DNA of 32,950 nucleotides from an uncultured Moraxella sp. (GTDB lineage: Bacteria > Pseudomonadota > Gammaproteobacteria > Pseudomonadales > Moraxellaceae). The first letter of the stretch is position 1, and each line of letters starts with the position of its first letter. The notes beneath the pieces were generated by a model. It searched no databases, was not told the DNA's origin, and saw only the letters and a list, made by a program, of their open reading frames with translations. The position numbers were made by a program, and so were the translations under genes. Location of the stretch: positions 1-32,950 of the forward strand of contig CAKAQU010000003.1 of NCBI GenBank assembly GCA_916720335.1, in the 5' to 3' direction. Of this stretch, positions 1-7,647 are shown in pieces.

Positions 1-8
1 CCACATAC

Positions 9-40
9 TATATCACAAAGCCCATCAATATTGTGATATA
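9..40. repeat. Inverted repeat upstream of nadE
   Basis: A perfect 10-base inverted repeat, TATATCACAA at 9-18 and TTGTGATATA at 31-40, is separated by 12 bases. It lies about 100 bases upstream of the nadE start and close to the left edge. It lacks a T-run, so it reads more like an operator or a structured leader than a terminator. No regulator can be named from the sequence. An AT-rich chance repeat is possible. Confidence 0.35.
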
Positions 41-140
41 CTGTCCGATTGGCGCTGCCATACTAATTGTTTTAGGATGACAATTAGCAATGATGTAATA
101 CTTTGAAATTTTTATCTTTTTTATATTTAGGATAACTAAA

Positions 141-1823
141 ATGTCAAAAACCAAAACCAGTACAGTTTTTAATGAAATTCCTACAAAAGATGGTAAATTA
201 ACCATCGCTTTAATGCAGACAAATTTTTGGGTAGGAGATGTTGCAGGAAATGTGCGCAAAATGCGTGCGCTTACTCAAGATGCGAAAGTACGTGGGGCTG
301 ATATTGTTATTTTCCCCGAATTGTCTTTAATTGGTTGCCCGCCAGAAGATTTATTACTTCGACCAACTTTAAATGAACGTATCAAAGAAGCTTTACACGA
401 CCTCGCTCTGATTGATGATATCGTAATCATTTTAGGCTATCCACATGTTGACCAATCAGGCACCTTTAACTCGGTTGCCATTTTACATAATGGCAGTCAA
501 AAAGGGTTTTATCATAAACAAAAACTTGCTAATTATGGCATTTTTGATGAACGACGCTACTTTAATGAGGGGCACAATCAAGTTTTATTTGATTTAAAAG
601 GCACTACCATTGGGCTTTTGATTGGCGAAGATTTATGGCAAGACAAACCTATTGAAAATCTTAAAAATTCAGGGGCAGAATTAATTATTAGTCTACACGC
701 CTGCCCATTTGAGATTGGCATTCAATCCAAGCGTAAACAGCTACTAGACAAACAAGCTAAAAAACACCATCTACCCATTGTTTATATTAATACCGCTGGC
801 GCCCAAGACGACATCGTATTTGATGGCGGTTCTTTGGTTGTACAAGCTGATGGTAGCATTGCCCATGAAGGCAGTCGCTTTGTTAATCAGCTTATTATGG
901 CAAATTTTGACATTACAAGTAAAACATTTGACACTCAAATTAAAGCCCCTCTTGATTTATCAGAAGAGTCAGAAATGTATCAAGCACTGGTTGTGGGGCT
1001 ACGTGATTATGTTAATCGTTCTGGATTTAAAGGGGTGATTTTGGGATTGTCAGGCGGTATTGATAGCGCTTTGACTTTATGCATCGCTGTAGATGCCTTG
1101 GGCGCTGATAAAGTGTATGCGGTGATGATGCCTTATGAATACACCTCTAACATTAGCTTAGAAGATGCCGCCGCTCAAGCCTCTCGCCTAAACGTTTCTT
1201 ATACTGTATGCCCAATTCATGATGCAGTAAATGGTTTTCATTCAGCTTTGTCTGGTATTTTAGATAAAGATGGCGGGGACACGACCACCGAAAACTTACA
1301 AGCGCGAGCTCGTGGTACGATTCTAATGGCGCTGTCTAATAAATTTGGTCATATGGTCATCTCTACAGGTAATAAATCGGAAAATGCAGTTGGCTATTCA
1401 ACACTATACGGAGATATGGTTGGCGGGTTTAATGTTTTAAAAGACATTTATAAAACCGATGTTTACAGACTTGCTAATTATCGCAACCGTCTAGAAGACA
1501 TTCCTGTTATCCCAGAGCGTGTTATTACTCGCGCACCTTCTGCCGAACTTCGCCCTAATCAAAAAGATGCTGATAGCTTACCTGATTACGCAGTACTTGA
1601 TGCGATTTTAAAAATGTATATTGATGAAGATTTGGGCTATAAAGCCATTTGCGCTGCTGGTTTTGAACCTGCGTTGGTGGAAAAAGTACTGGCAATGACT
1701 GATAAAGCTGAACACAAACGTCGTCAAGGTGCAATTGGTACAAAAATTACTCAAAAATCTTTTGGTAGAGACCGTCGCTATCCACTGGTTAATGGTTGGG
1801 CGATTAAAGGTTATGAATTGTAA
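141..1823 (+). CDS. nadE: Glutamine-dependent NAD+ synthetase
   Basis: This enzyme converts nicotinic acid adenine dinucleotide to NAD+ in the cytoplasm, using ATP and ammonia released from glutamine. The 560-residue length matches the two-domain, glutamine-using class. The N-terminal nitrilase-type glutaminase domain (about 20-270) carries the expected triad: Glu60 in FPELSLIGCPPEDL, Lys126 in YHKQKLANYG and Cys188 in SLHACPFE. The C-terminal synthetase domain (about 280-560) has the PP-loop SGGIDS at 304-309 and the STGNKSE segment near 410. The ATG follows AGGA in TTAGGATAACTAAAATG. A strong hairpin terminator follows the stop. The gene is monocistronic here. An inverted repeat at 9-40 is the only candidate control element seen. 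Confidence 0.96.
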   Translation: MSKTKTSTVFNEIPTKDGKLTIALMQTNFWVGDVAGNVRKMRALTQDAKVRGADIVIFPELSLIGCPPEDLLLRPTLNERIKEALHDLALIDDIVIILGYPHVDQSGTFNSVAILHNGSQKGFYHKQKLANYGIFDERRYFNEGHNQVLFDLKGTTIGLLIGEDLWQDKPIENLKNSGAELIISLHACPFEIGIQSKRKQLLDKQAKKHHLPIVYINTAGAQDDIVFDGGSLVVQADGSIAHEGSRFVNQLIMANFDITSKTFDTQIKAPLDLSEESEMYQALVVGLRDYVNRSGFKGVILGLSGGIDSALTLCIAVDALGADKVYAVMMPYEYTSNISLEDAAAQASRLNVSYTVCPIHDAVNGFHSALSGILDKDGGDTTTENLQARARGTILMALSNKFGHMVISTGNKSENAVGYSTLYGDMVGGFNVLKDIYKTDVYRLANYRNRLEDIPVIPERVITRAPSAELRPNQKDADSLPDYAVLDAILKMYIDEDLGYKAICAAGFEPALVEKVLAMTDKAEHKRRQGAIGTKITQKSFGRDRRYPLVNGWAIKGYEL

Positions 1824-1842
1824 TTTACACCATAAGATAAGC

Positions 1843-1872
1843 AAAACGCCATTTGTTATAAATGGCGTTTTT
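1843..1872. terminator. Bidirectional terminator between nadE and the first glycine-zipper gene
   Basis: A perfect 12-bp stem, AAAACGCCATTT with AAATGGCGTTTT, encloses a 5-base loop. It ends in a T-run on the plus strand, and the stem's own A-run supplies a T-run on the minus strand. It sits between two converging genes and can serve both. Confidence 0.85.
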
Positions 1873-1878
1873 AATTAA

Positions 1879-1925
1879 TCAATCGTCATAATCGTAGTAA
1901 TCATCATAATCATCGTAATCTTGAT
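1879..1925 (-). repeat. Imperfect trinucleotide repeat coding an Asp/Tyr-rich tail
   Basis: The last codons of the upstream lipoprotein gene form a degenerate run of GAT/TAT-type codons (ATC, ATA and GTA units on the plus strand). It encodes a C-terminal tail made almost only of Asp and Tyr. Such runs can change length by slippage. The tandem paralogue at 2427-2651 has no such tail. Confidence 0.6.
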
Positions 1926-2214
1926 AACGGTTATCGCCATAATGATAATCATAGTCGCGTTGCCCCTGATAATCTTTGACTCGGCGTTCATTTTCCTGAC
2001 GTTTTTTATGTTTGTCGTACTGATGCCCTGCCAGTCCGCCCAGTGCCGCTCCACCGACAGTTGCAGCTTTATCGCCACCACCAACCACATAACCTGTCGC
2101 TGCTCCAACCATCGCCCCAGTTGCCATACGGCGTTCTTGGGTGTCCATTGTACCACACGCTGACAACGTGCAAGCCAATGTTAAAGCGGTCATTGTTTTT
2201 AGCCAAGTTTTCAT
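1879..2214 (-). CDS. Glycine-zipper lipoprotein with an Asp/Tyr-rich tail
   Basis: This 111-residue envelope lipoprotein has a signal sequence with lipobox LSAC, giving a lipidated Cys near residue 20. A glycine-zipper segment follows (about 32-65: ATGAMVGAATGYV, then GGAALGGLAGHQYDKH), typical of the 17-kDa antigen or YMGG-type glycine-zipper families. A charged linker and a C-terminal tail dominated by Asp and Tyr end the protein. The ATG at 2214 is preferred over a TTG one codon upstream because AAGGA lies 7 bases before it. It is a paralogue of the gene at 2427-2651, sharing TMDTQERRMATGAMVGAATG exactly. Members of this family are envelope proteins with a suggested role in outer-membrane integrity. 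The exact role here is unknown. The metal-binding look of the tail is only an inference. Confidence 0.85.
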   Translation of the reverse strand: MKTWLKTMTALTLACTLSACGTMDTQERRMATGAMVGAATGYVVGGGDKAATVGGAALGGLAGHQYDKHKKRQENERRVKDYQGQRDYDYHYGDNRYQDYDDYDDYYDYDD

Positions 2215-2426
2215 CAAAATTTCCTTAATGGTTAAAATCTCATTTTTGAAATCTATATGATTGAGATTTATCTAAACCACTCTTTATCAAGATAGTACAT
2301 AAAGTTTTTTGTATACAATCTTATTTTAAAAAAGTATTCATGATAATTATAATTGCAATTCCAACAACCAATCACTAAATTGCCAATAAATATCACATCC
2401 ACAAGATTTACAATCTTTTTAGTACG

Positions 2427-2651
2427 CTAACGTCCTCTTCTTTGGTGTTTATCGTATTGATGACCTGCCAGTCCGCCCAGTGCTGCTCCGCCAACGGTTG
2501 CAGTTTTATCACCATCACTAATGACATATCCAGTTGCTGCTCCAACCATAGCTCCTGTTGCCATACGGCGTTCTTGGGTGTCCATTGTAGTACAAGCTGA
2601 AACTGCCAATGCAATCACTGCAACTGTAACTGCTTTTAAATAATTTTTCAT
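2427..2651 (-). CDS. Short glycine-zipper lipoprotein, tandem paralogue
   Basis: This 74-residue predicted lipoprotein has lipobox VSAC (Cys near residue 20) and the same glycine-zipper core as the neighbouring gene. The shared TMDTQERRMATGAMVGAATG and GGAALGGLAGHQYDKH blocks are nearly identical at DNA level too. It ends soon after the zipper in a short basic tail (QRRGR) and lacks the Asp/Tyr extension. The ATG at 2651 follows AGGAG with 6 bases between, so it is preferred to a GTG one codon earlier. About 210 bases separate the two copies, so each probably has its own promoter. The likely history is a tandem duplication followed by tail loss or gain. Confidence 0.8.
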   Translation of the reverse strand: MKNYLKAVTVAVIALAVSACTTMDTQERRMATGAMVGAATGYVISDGDKTATVGGAALGGLAGHQYDKHQRRGR

Positions 2652-2850
2652 CACTATCTCCTATTTTTAAGGGGTGTTAAAAGAGAGAGTTGTTAAACTA
2701 TAACTACCTTTTATTATAATAATTTTATTAATTAAATCAAGGAAATGGACAAAACATCAACAAAAATGTAATTTCATTACAACTGTTTGAATACACGAAA
2801 TAAATCTTCAAATTTTGAAATATTTTGTAACATTTTAATGAATTATCCAG

Positions 2851-2882
2851 AAAAAACGCATCCAATCCAAAGATGCGTTTTT
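2851..2882. terminator. Terminator after etfA
   Basis: An 11-bp stem, AAAAACGCATC with GATGCGTTTTT, encloses a 9-base loop. On the minus strand it ends in a run of six T, about 22 bases after the etfA stop, so it closes the etfBA transcript. The A/T symmetry would let it act on the plus strand as well. Confidence 0.85.
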
Positions 2883-2904
2883 GTTTTAAAAAAAAGAGAA
2901 AACA

Positions 2905-3834
2905 TTAAAGTTTTGCAGTTAATTCAGGTAAAGCTTCAAATAAGTCTGCCTGTAAAAAGTAATCTGCTACTTGAACAATAGGTGCTTCTGGGTCAGTGTT
3001 AATAGCCACAATAACTTTAGAGTCTTTCATGCCTGCTAAATGCTGAATCGCCCCAGAAATACCCGCAGCAATGTATAATTCGGGAGCAACGATTTTTCCT
3101 GTTTGCCCAACCTGCATATCGTTTGGCACAAAACCTGCGTCTACTGCTGCTCGCGATGCTCCTACTGCTGCTGATAATTTATCTGCCAATGGGTTAATAT
3201 ATTGAGCGAAATTTTCAGCACTTGCTAATGCTCTACCGCCAGAAACCACAACGCGAGCAGAGGTTAATTCGGGACGTTCTGATTGTCCAAGCTCTTCAGC
3301 AACAAAACGCGATTTATCTGTGTTTTCACCAATCTCAACTGACTCAATTGTAGCAGAACCTTCTAAAGCTGCTTGCTCAAATGCAGTAGTACGTACACTC
3401 AATAAGATTTTTTCCTCATCAATCTCAATGGTGGCAAACGCGTTACCAGCATAAATTGGACGTACAAATGTATTAGCATTAACAACGGAAACAACATCCG
3501 ACGCCATATTAACATCAAGTAAAGCAGCAACTCGTGGCAAAATATTTTTGCCTGTAGTGGTTGCTGCTGTGATGATATGGCTATAATCTTTGGCAAAATT
3601 AACAAGTACAGGTGCAACATTTTCAGCAAGCTGATGAGTGAAGGCGGCATTATTTACCAAAATCACCTTGCTCACGCCAGAGATTTTTGCAGCAACTTGC
3701 GCTACTTCATCTGCCTGAAATCCTGCAACCAACACATGGACGTCAGCGCCAATTTGGGTAGCAGCAGTGACCGCGGATAACGTAGCAGATTTTAGTTCTT
3801 TATTATTGTGTTCAGCATAGACTAAGATGGTCAT
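2905..3834 (-). CDS. etfA: Electron transfer flavoprotein alpha subunit
   Basis: This is the FAD-binding half of the EtfAB heterodimer, which takes electrons from acyl-CoA and related dehydrogenases and passes them to ETF-ubiquinone oxidoreductase. The 309-residue length is normal for the family. The C-terminal FAD domain (about 190-309) has the conserved GGRALAS, QVGQTGKIVAPELYIAAGIS and INTDPEAPI segments. The N-terminal domain begins MTILVYAEHNN, as usual. AAAGGATAAATT precedes the ATG. It lies 28 bases behind etfB and shares its transcript, ending at the hairpin 2851-2882. Confidence 0.96.
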   Translation of the reverse strand: MTILVYAEHNNKELKSATLSAVTAATQIGADVHVLVAGFQADEVAQVAAKISGVSKVILVNNAAFTHQLAENVAPVLVNFAKDYSHIITAATTTGKNILPRVAALLDVNMASDVVSVVNANTFVRPIYAGNAFATIEIDEEKILLSVRTTAFEQAALEGSATIESVEIGENTDKSRFVAEELGQSERPELTSARVVVSGGRALASAENFAQYINPLADKLSAAVGASRAAVDAGFVPNDMQVGQTGKIVAPELYIAAGISGAIQHLAGMKDSKVIVAINTDPEAPIVQVADYFLQADLFEALPELTAKL

Positions 3835-3862
3835 AATTTATCCTTTATAATTTTGTTATTCA

Positions 3863-4612
3863 TCAAATAACTTTGGCTTCATTTTTAAGTTTATCAAGCA
3901 ATTCATCAACACTATTAACCGTTACACCCGCTTTACGTTCTGTAGGCTCGGCAATTTTTACAGTTTTGATTTTTGAACTCATATCAACACCAAAATCTTC
4001 AGGAGTTTTGACATCTATGGGTTTTTTCTTGGCAGCCATAATGTTTGGTAATTTTAAAAATCTTGGCGAATTTAAACGCAAATCAGCCGTTACTACCGCA
4101 GGTAGTGGCAATTCCAAAATTTGCAATCCACCATCAATTTCGCGAGTAACGTTAATTTTACTGCCATTTGCTACAACCTCAGATGCAAATGTACCCTGCC
4201 CAACACCCATCAAAGCAGCCAGCATTTGTCCTGTTTGGTTATTATCATCATCAATTGCTTGTTTGCCAAGCAGTACCAACTGAGCATTTTCAGCTTCAGC
4301 AATGTTTTTTAGAATTTTTGCCACCTGTAAAGGATAGGCTTTATCTTCTGTTTTTACCAAAATCCCTCTATCTGCACCAAGCGCTAACGCTGAACGCAAT
4401 TGCTCTTGTGAAGCCTCTGTACCAATGGTAACTGCAATCACTTCACTAGCAGCGCCTTTTTCTTTTAAACGAACGGCTTCTTCAACAGCAATTTCACAAA
4501 AAGGGTTGATACTCATTTTGGCATTGGCGGTATCAATACCTGACCCATCCGATTTAATACGCACTTTGACATTGTGATCAACCACGCGTTTGACAGCAAC
4601 TAAAATCTTCAT
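3863..4612 (-). CDS. etfB: Electron transfer flavoprotein beta subunit
   Basis: This is the AMP-binding partner of EtfA and forms the docking side for primary flavin dehydrogenases. The 249-residue length is standard. The start MKILVAVKRVVDHNVKVR, the INPFCEIAVEEA segment and the LGKQAIDDDNNQTGQMLAALM region are typical. The last matches the ETF-beta signature, with nucleotide-binding residues near 120-135. A good ribosome site (GGAG, 6 bases before ATG) and a promoter with an extended -10 lie just upstream. It is the first gene of the etfBA operon. Confidence 0.96.
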   Translation of the reverse strand: MKILVAVKRVVDHNVKVRIKSDGSGIDTANAKMSINPFCEIAVEEAVRLKEKGAASEVIAVTIGTEASQEQLRSALALGADRGILVKTEDKAYPLQVAKILKNIAEAENAQLVLLGKQAIDDDNNQTGQMLAALMGVGQGTFASEVVANGSKINVTREIDGGLQILELPLPAVVTADLRLNSPRFLKLPNIMAAKKKPIDVKTPEDFGVDMSSKIKTVKIAEPTERKAGVTVNSVDELLDKLKNEAKVI

Positions 4613-4646
4613 AACTTCTCCGTGATTTGTTTTGAAAACTCGTCAA

Positions 4647-4675
4647 AATATATCATATTTACCTAATTTTCTAAA
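4647..4675 (-). promoter_or_regulatory. Likely etfBA promoter
   Basis: Read on the minus strand: TTTAGA (-35, 4675-4670), a 17-base spacer, then TATATT (-10, 4652-4647) preceded by TGA, which is an extended -10. Transcription would start about 28 bases before etfB. Confidence 0.55.
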
Positions 4676-4730
4676 GGGGCAAATGCAGTTTTATCAAGAT
4701 GTTTGACTGTACCGTCTAATAAATTGGCAC

Positions 4731-4758
4731 AAAAAAACACCGCCGAAGCAGTGTTTTT
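4731..4758 (-). terminator. Terminator after the cold-shock gene
   Basis: On the minus strand an 11-bp stem (AAAAACACTGC with GCGGTGTTTTT, one G-U pair) closes on a TTCG tetraloop and ends in seven T. It begins about 15 bases after the stop codon. Confidence 0.85.
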
Positions 4759-4772
4759 ATGACGCAGAAAGA

Positions 4773-4988
4773 TTAAGAGATTACTTCAATCTCTTCAGCT
4801 TGTGGACCTTTTTTGCCATCGGTTAACACAAAAGCAACTTTTTGACCTTCTTTTAAGCTCTTAAAGCCTGAACCAACAATGGCGCTATAATGAGCAAAAA
4901 CATCTTGACCGCCATTTTCTTGAGCGATAAAGCCGAAACCTTTGGGGTCATTAAACCACTTTACTGTGCCTTGAACTTTGTTTGACAT
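4773..4988 (-). CDS. Cold-shock domain protein
   Basis: This 71-residue single cold-shock domain is a small nucleic-acid-binding protein that melts RNA structure. RNP1 (KGFGFI) and RNP2 (DVFAHYSAI, with Ala-His-Tyr in place of the more common Val-His-Phe) are both visible. The fold runs from TVKWFNDPKGFGFI to GPQAEEIEV. The frame stays open for 39 more codons upstream, but family length and the MSNKVQGTVKWF start place the real ATG at 4988, behind AGGTATGTACTC. The transcript seems to have a leader of about 190 bases, as in cold-inducible csp genes. A strong terminator follows. Which csp paralogue it is cannot be told. Confidence 0.95.
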   Translation of the reverse strand: MSNKVQGTVKWFNDPKGFGFIAQENGGQDVFAHYSAIVGSGFKSLKEGQKVAFVLTDGKKGPQAEEIEVIS

Positions 4989-5129
4989 GAGTACATACCT
5001 ATAAAAAACTAGGAAAAAAACGGAAAAACCGACTGTGATGTTGCCAAAACATGCAAAACCAACTACAAAAAACGCCATGCGTCCTAAAATGACATTCGCC
5101 CGCAAGTTTTATCAAGTTGTTTTACTCAA

Positions 5130-5151
5130 ATTTTAATTGCACAATTAAAAT
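5130..5151. repeat. Inverted repeat in the csp leader
   Basis: ATTTTAATTG at 5130-5139 and CAATTAAAAT at 5142-5151 form a 10-bp stem with a 2-base gap. It sits about 35 bases after the predicted start of the csp transcript. It could be a structural element of a cold-responsive leader or an operator. Confidence 0.4.
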
Positions 5152-5190
5152 AATAGTGTAAATCAACTGGTGCAAAACACCTTACCCTTA

Positions 5191-5199
5191 AGTATAGCA
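5191..5199 (-). promoter_or_regulatory. csp promoter, extended -10
   Basis: On the minus strand the sequence TGCTATACT is a TATACT -10 (5196-5191) with a TG extension. No good -35 is visible in the T-rich stretch above it, which fits an extended -10 promoter. It predicts a leader of about 190 bases before the ATG at 4988. Confidence 0.55.
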
Positions 5200-5235
5200 A
5201 AGTTTTAAAAAAGAAAAAACATTTTTTTACAATTT

Positions 5236-5682
5236 TTAACTAATTGTTAAATTAATCAAAGGATATGATTCATAAGCCATCACGCAAACACATAAAAGTG
5301 TAAACGTTAAAGCAAAAGATTTACTATAAATCAAATACTTATTTGGAATAACAAAATCATCAATATTGGTGGGTAAATCCTCTTCTTTTAATAATTGTGA
5401 ACTGTATATCAAACCACCCACACGATAAATAATATAGACCACAGGTATGCTAATGGCATAACGACCGAAATCTAAAAAATACAATGCTGCCATTGAAATA
5501 AAAATCCACAGTGAACAAACGACACTCATAAATTGAAAAAATCCACCATTTAACGATTTGCCCTGTTTTTTCATAATCAAATCGGCTCGTATCCAAGTAA
5601 AAATCGCCACTATCAAACTAAACAGCACATATAGAAGCGACCAACCGCCAAATAAACCGAAGAATTCAGACAAATTTAACAT
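5236..5682 (-). CDS. Unknown small membrane protein
   Basis: This 148-residue protein shows four hydrophobic stretches (about 13-30, 50-70, 75-92 and 120-142) separated by short charged loops, so it is probably an inner-membrane protein. I do not recognise a family. The ATG at 5682 is preferred over a TTG three codons earlier; neither has a clear ribosome site. It lies between ilvC and csp on the same strand. It follows the ilvC terminator and precedes the csp promoter, so it is probably transcribed alone. Confidence 0.65.
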   Translation of the reverse strand: MLNLSEFFGLFGGWSLLYVLFSLIVAIFTWIRADLIMKKQGKSLNGGFFQFMSVVCSLWIFISMAALYFLDFGRYAISIPVVYIIYRVGGLIYSSQLLKEEDLPTNIDDFVIPNKYLIYSKSFALTFTLLCVCVMAYESYPLINLTIS

Positions 5683-5851
5683 AGTTATCAATGTTTACTT
5701 AAATTATTTAAAACAAATGGTTATTTTAACCCAAAAATCATCTAGAAGGATATTTTTATCCTAACTGAATCATAATTTCTTTTAGCAACTCTTGTTTTTG
5801 TAATAGAAATGGGATGTTTTAGCTAAATTGTTTGATAAATTTCAAATAATT

Positions 5852-5885
5852 AAAAAACAACCACATAAAAATGCGGTTGTTTTTA
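5852..5885 (-). terminator. Terminator after ilvC
   Basis: On the minus strand a 14-bp stem (AAAAACAACCGCAT with ATGTGGTTGTTTTT, one G-U pair) has a TTTT loop and ends in a T-run. It begins about 30 bases after the ilvC stop. Confidence 0.85.
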
Positions 5886-5916
5886 TTAAGATAACAAATT
5901 ATCAAGATAACCCAAA

Positions 5917-6939
5917 TTAGTTTTTGGTTTTGTCAATAATTTTATTACCGCCAATCCAAGGCATCATCGCGCGTAGTTTTGCCCCAGTTTTTTCAATTTC
6001 ATGGTCAGCAGTTTGACGACGACGAGCAGTCATAGACGGATAATTAGCCATACCTTCAGCGATGAACATTTTAGCGTATTCACCGGATTGAATGCGTTTT
6101 AGAGCGTTACGCATGGCTTCACGAGATTTGTCATTAATCACCTCAAGACCTGTTACATATTCGCCATATTCTGCATTGTTGCTGATGGAGTAATTCATAT
6201 CAGCAATACCACCTTCATACATCAAATCAACAATCAGTTTTAGTTCGTGTAAGCATTCAAAATATGCCATTTCTGGAGCATAGCCAGCCTCCACCAAAGT
6301 TTCAAAGCCCATTTTGACCAGTTCAACTGCACCGCCACAAAGAACGGCTTGTTCTCCAAATAGGTCAGTTTCAGTTTCATCTTTAAAGGTTGTTTCAATA
6401 ATGCCAGAACGACCGCCACCAACGCCAGCTGCATAAGACAACGCCAATTGTTTGGCTGTGCCAGATGCATCGCGCCACACAGCGATTAAATCGGGAATAC
6501 CGCCGCCTTTAACAAATTCAGAACGCACGGTGTGTCCGGGAGCTTTTGGCGCAACCATAATCACATCAAGATCGCTGCGTGGCTCAACTTGATTGTAATG
6601 GATGGCAAAACCATGGGCAAAAGCAAGTGTTGCGCCTTGTTTGATGTTCGGCTCAATCACGTCTTTATAAAGCTGACGCTGAAATTCATCGGGCGTCAAA
6701 ATCATCACCACGTCTGCACCAGCCACTGCATCGGCAGTTTCAGCAACTTTTAGACCAGCATTTTCTGCTTTTTTCCAAGACGTAGAACCTGAACGCAAAC
6801 CAACGGTAACATCAACGCCGCTATCTTTTAAATTTAGGGCGTGAGCATGACCCTGTGAGCCATAGCCAATAATGGCAACTTTTTTACCCTGAATCAATGA
6901 TAAATCACAATCTTTATCATAATACACATTTAAACTCAT
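5917..6939 (-). CDS. ilvC: Ketol-acid reductoisomerase
   Basis: This enzyme performs the second step of valine, isoleucine and leucine synthesis: Mg-dependent alkyl migration plus NADPH reduction of acetolactate or acetohydroxybutyrate. At 340 residues it is the short class I form. The Rossmann motif GYGSQGHAHALNL lies near residues 26-38. The catalytic segments ETTFKDETETDLFGEQAVLCGG (about 185-205, holding the metal-binding Asp and Glu) and ECLHELKLIVDLMYEGG are intact. AAAGGAAAACTTT precedes the ATG. It is on the same strand as ilvIH, 192 bases downstream of ilvH, and that gap looks like a regulated leader. A strong terminator follows. Confidence 0.97.
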   Translation of the reverse strand: MSLNVYYDKDCDLSLIQGKKVAIIGYGSQGHAHALNLKDSGVDVTVGLRSGSTSWKKAENAGLKVAETADAVAGADVVMILTPDEFQRQLYKDVIEPNIKQGATLAFAHGFAIHYNQVEPRSDLDVIMVAPKAPGHTVRSEFVKGGGIPDLIAVWRDASGTAKQLALSYAAGVGGGRSGIIETTFKDETETDLFGEQAVLCGGAVELVKMGFETLVEAGYAPEMAYFECLHELKLIVDLMYEGGIADMNYSISNNAEYGEYVTGLEVINDKSREAMRNALKRIQSGEYAKMFIAEGMANYPSMTARRRQTADHEIEKTGAKLRAMMPWIGGNKIIDKTKN

Positions 6940-7039
6940 AAAGTTTTCCTTTAAAAATTACCCAAAATGGGTGTGGGGTTAAAATTAAAATAATATCAAT
7001 AAATTGCAAATTATGATTTTTGCGTTGCTTATTAATCAT
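6917..7039 (-). promoter_or_regulatory. Candidate ilvC leader peptide and hairpin
   Basis: In the ilvIH-ilvC gap a 40-codon frame starts at ATG 7039, one base after AAGG. It encodes a run with many branched-chain residues (FIDIILILT) and overlaps the ilvC start by 23 bases. Just after that run, ACCCA and TGGGT (6972-6960) form a small hairpin followed by AATTTTT, right before the ilvC ribosome site. This resembles a translation-coupled attenuator. The stem is only 5 bp and AT-rich DNA readily yields Ile and Leu codons, so the call is tentative. Confidence 0.3.
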
Positions 7040-7131
7040 GCCTTAAATAGGTTTAAAATATTTTTATATGGATTTGTTGCAATTGGTGATTTATCAATTG
7101 AATAAACCCATCATATAGTTATCAACCCAAT

Positions 7132-7647
7132 TTATAAGCTTAGCGTCTTTTCGCCGCGAGCAATGCCAATGACTCCACTGCGCACTACTTCTAGGATTTT
7201 ATCGCGTCCAATCACTTCAATAAAACCGTCCAATTTTCCTGCATCACCCGTAATCAAAATAGTGTACAAACTGCTGGCGACATCCACAATCTGAGCTCGA
7301 AAGATGTTTGCTGTACGATAGACTTCTTCACGGTTTGAGCCTGTGGCACGTACTTTAATCAGCATAAGTTCTCTTTCAATTTGACCGCCTTGGGTCACCT
7401 CAGATAAATTTTGCACCTTGACCACTTCAATGAGCTTGTGCAACTGTTTGGTGATTTGCTCAATCTTATCATCCGTGGTAATGGTAGTTAGGGTAAGTCG
7501 TGAAATAGTCGGGTCTTCAGTTGTAGCTACGTTTAAACTATCAATATTGTAACCGCGCTGGCTAAATAAACCTACCACACGAGATAATGAACCTGCTTCA
7601 TTTTCCATCAACACAGAAATCAAATGTTTTTTAGTTTGTGCTGGCAT
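7132..7647 (-). CDS. ilvH: Acetolactate synthase small (regulatory) subunit
   Basis: This is the regulatory subunit of acetohydroxyacid synthase, which binds valine through its ACT domain and stimulates the large subunit. The N-terminal ACT domain (about 7-80: ISVLMENEAGSLSRVVGLFSQRGYNI) and a C-terminal domain of the ALS small-subunit type are visible. From the ATG at 7647 the protein has 171 residues, near the family norm of about 163. That ATG shares its A with the ilvI stop (TAATG), a sign of translational coupling. A start nine codons further upstream would lie inside ilvI and is not preferred. Confidence 0.95.
   Translation of the reverse strand: MPAQTKKHLISVLMENEAGSLSRVVGLFSQRGYNIDSLNVATTEDPTISRLTLTTITTDDKIEQITKQLHKLIEVVKVQNLSEVTQGGQIERELMLIKVRATGSNREEVYRTANIFRAQIVDVASSLYTILITGDAGKLDGFIEVIGRDKILEVVRSGVIGIARGEKTLSL

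Noticed and set aside
8..259. An open frame of 83 codons on the minus strand across the nadE start
   Set aside because: It runs against the well-supported nadE start and its upstream region, has no family resemblance and no ribosome site.
2341..2355. Fur-box-like sequence TGATAATTATAATTG upstream of the first lipoprotein gene
   Set aside because: Only about 11 of 15 positions match in a very AT-rich stretch, and the right half is poor.
3873..4283. A 136-codon plus-strand frame opposite etfB
   Set aside because: etfB is certain on the other strand; this frame is the mirror of its codon pattern and shows no domain.
4989..5105. A 39-residue hydrophobic N-terminal extension of the cold-shock protein
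   Set aside because: Family proteins start at MSNKVQGTVKWF, a ribosome site fits that ATG, and the promoter predicts a long untranslated leader here.
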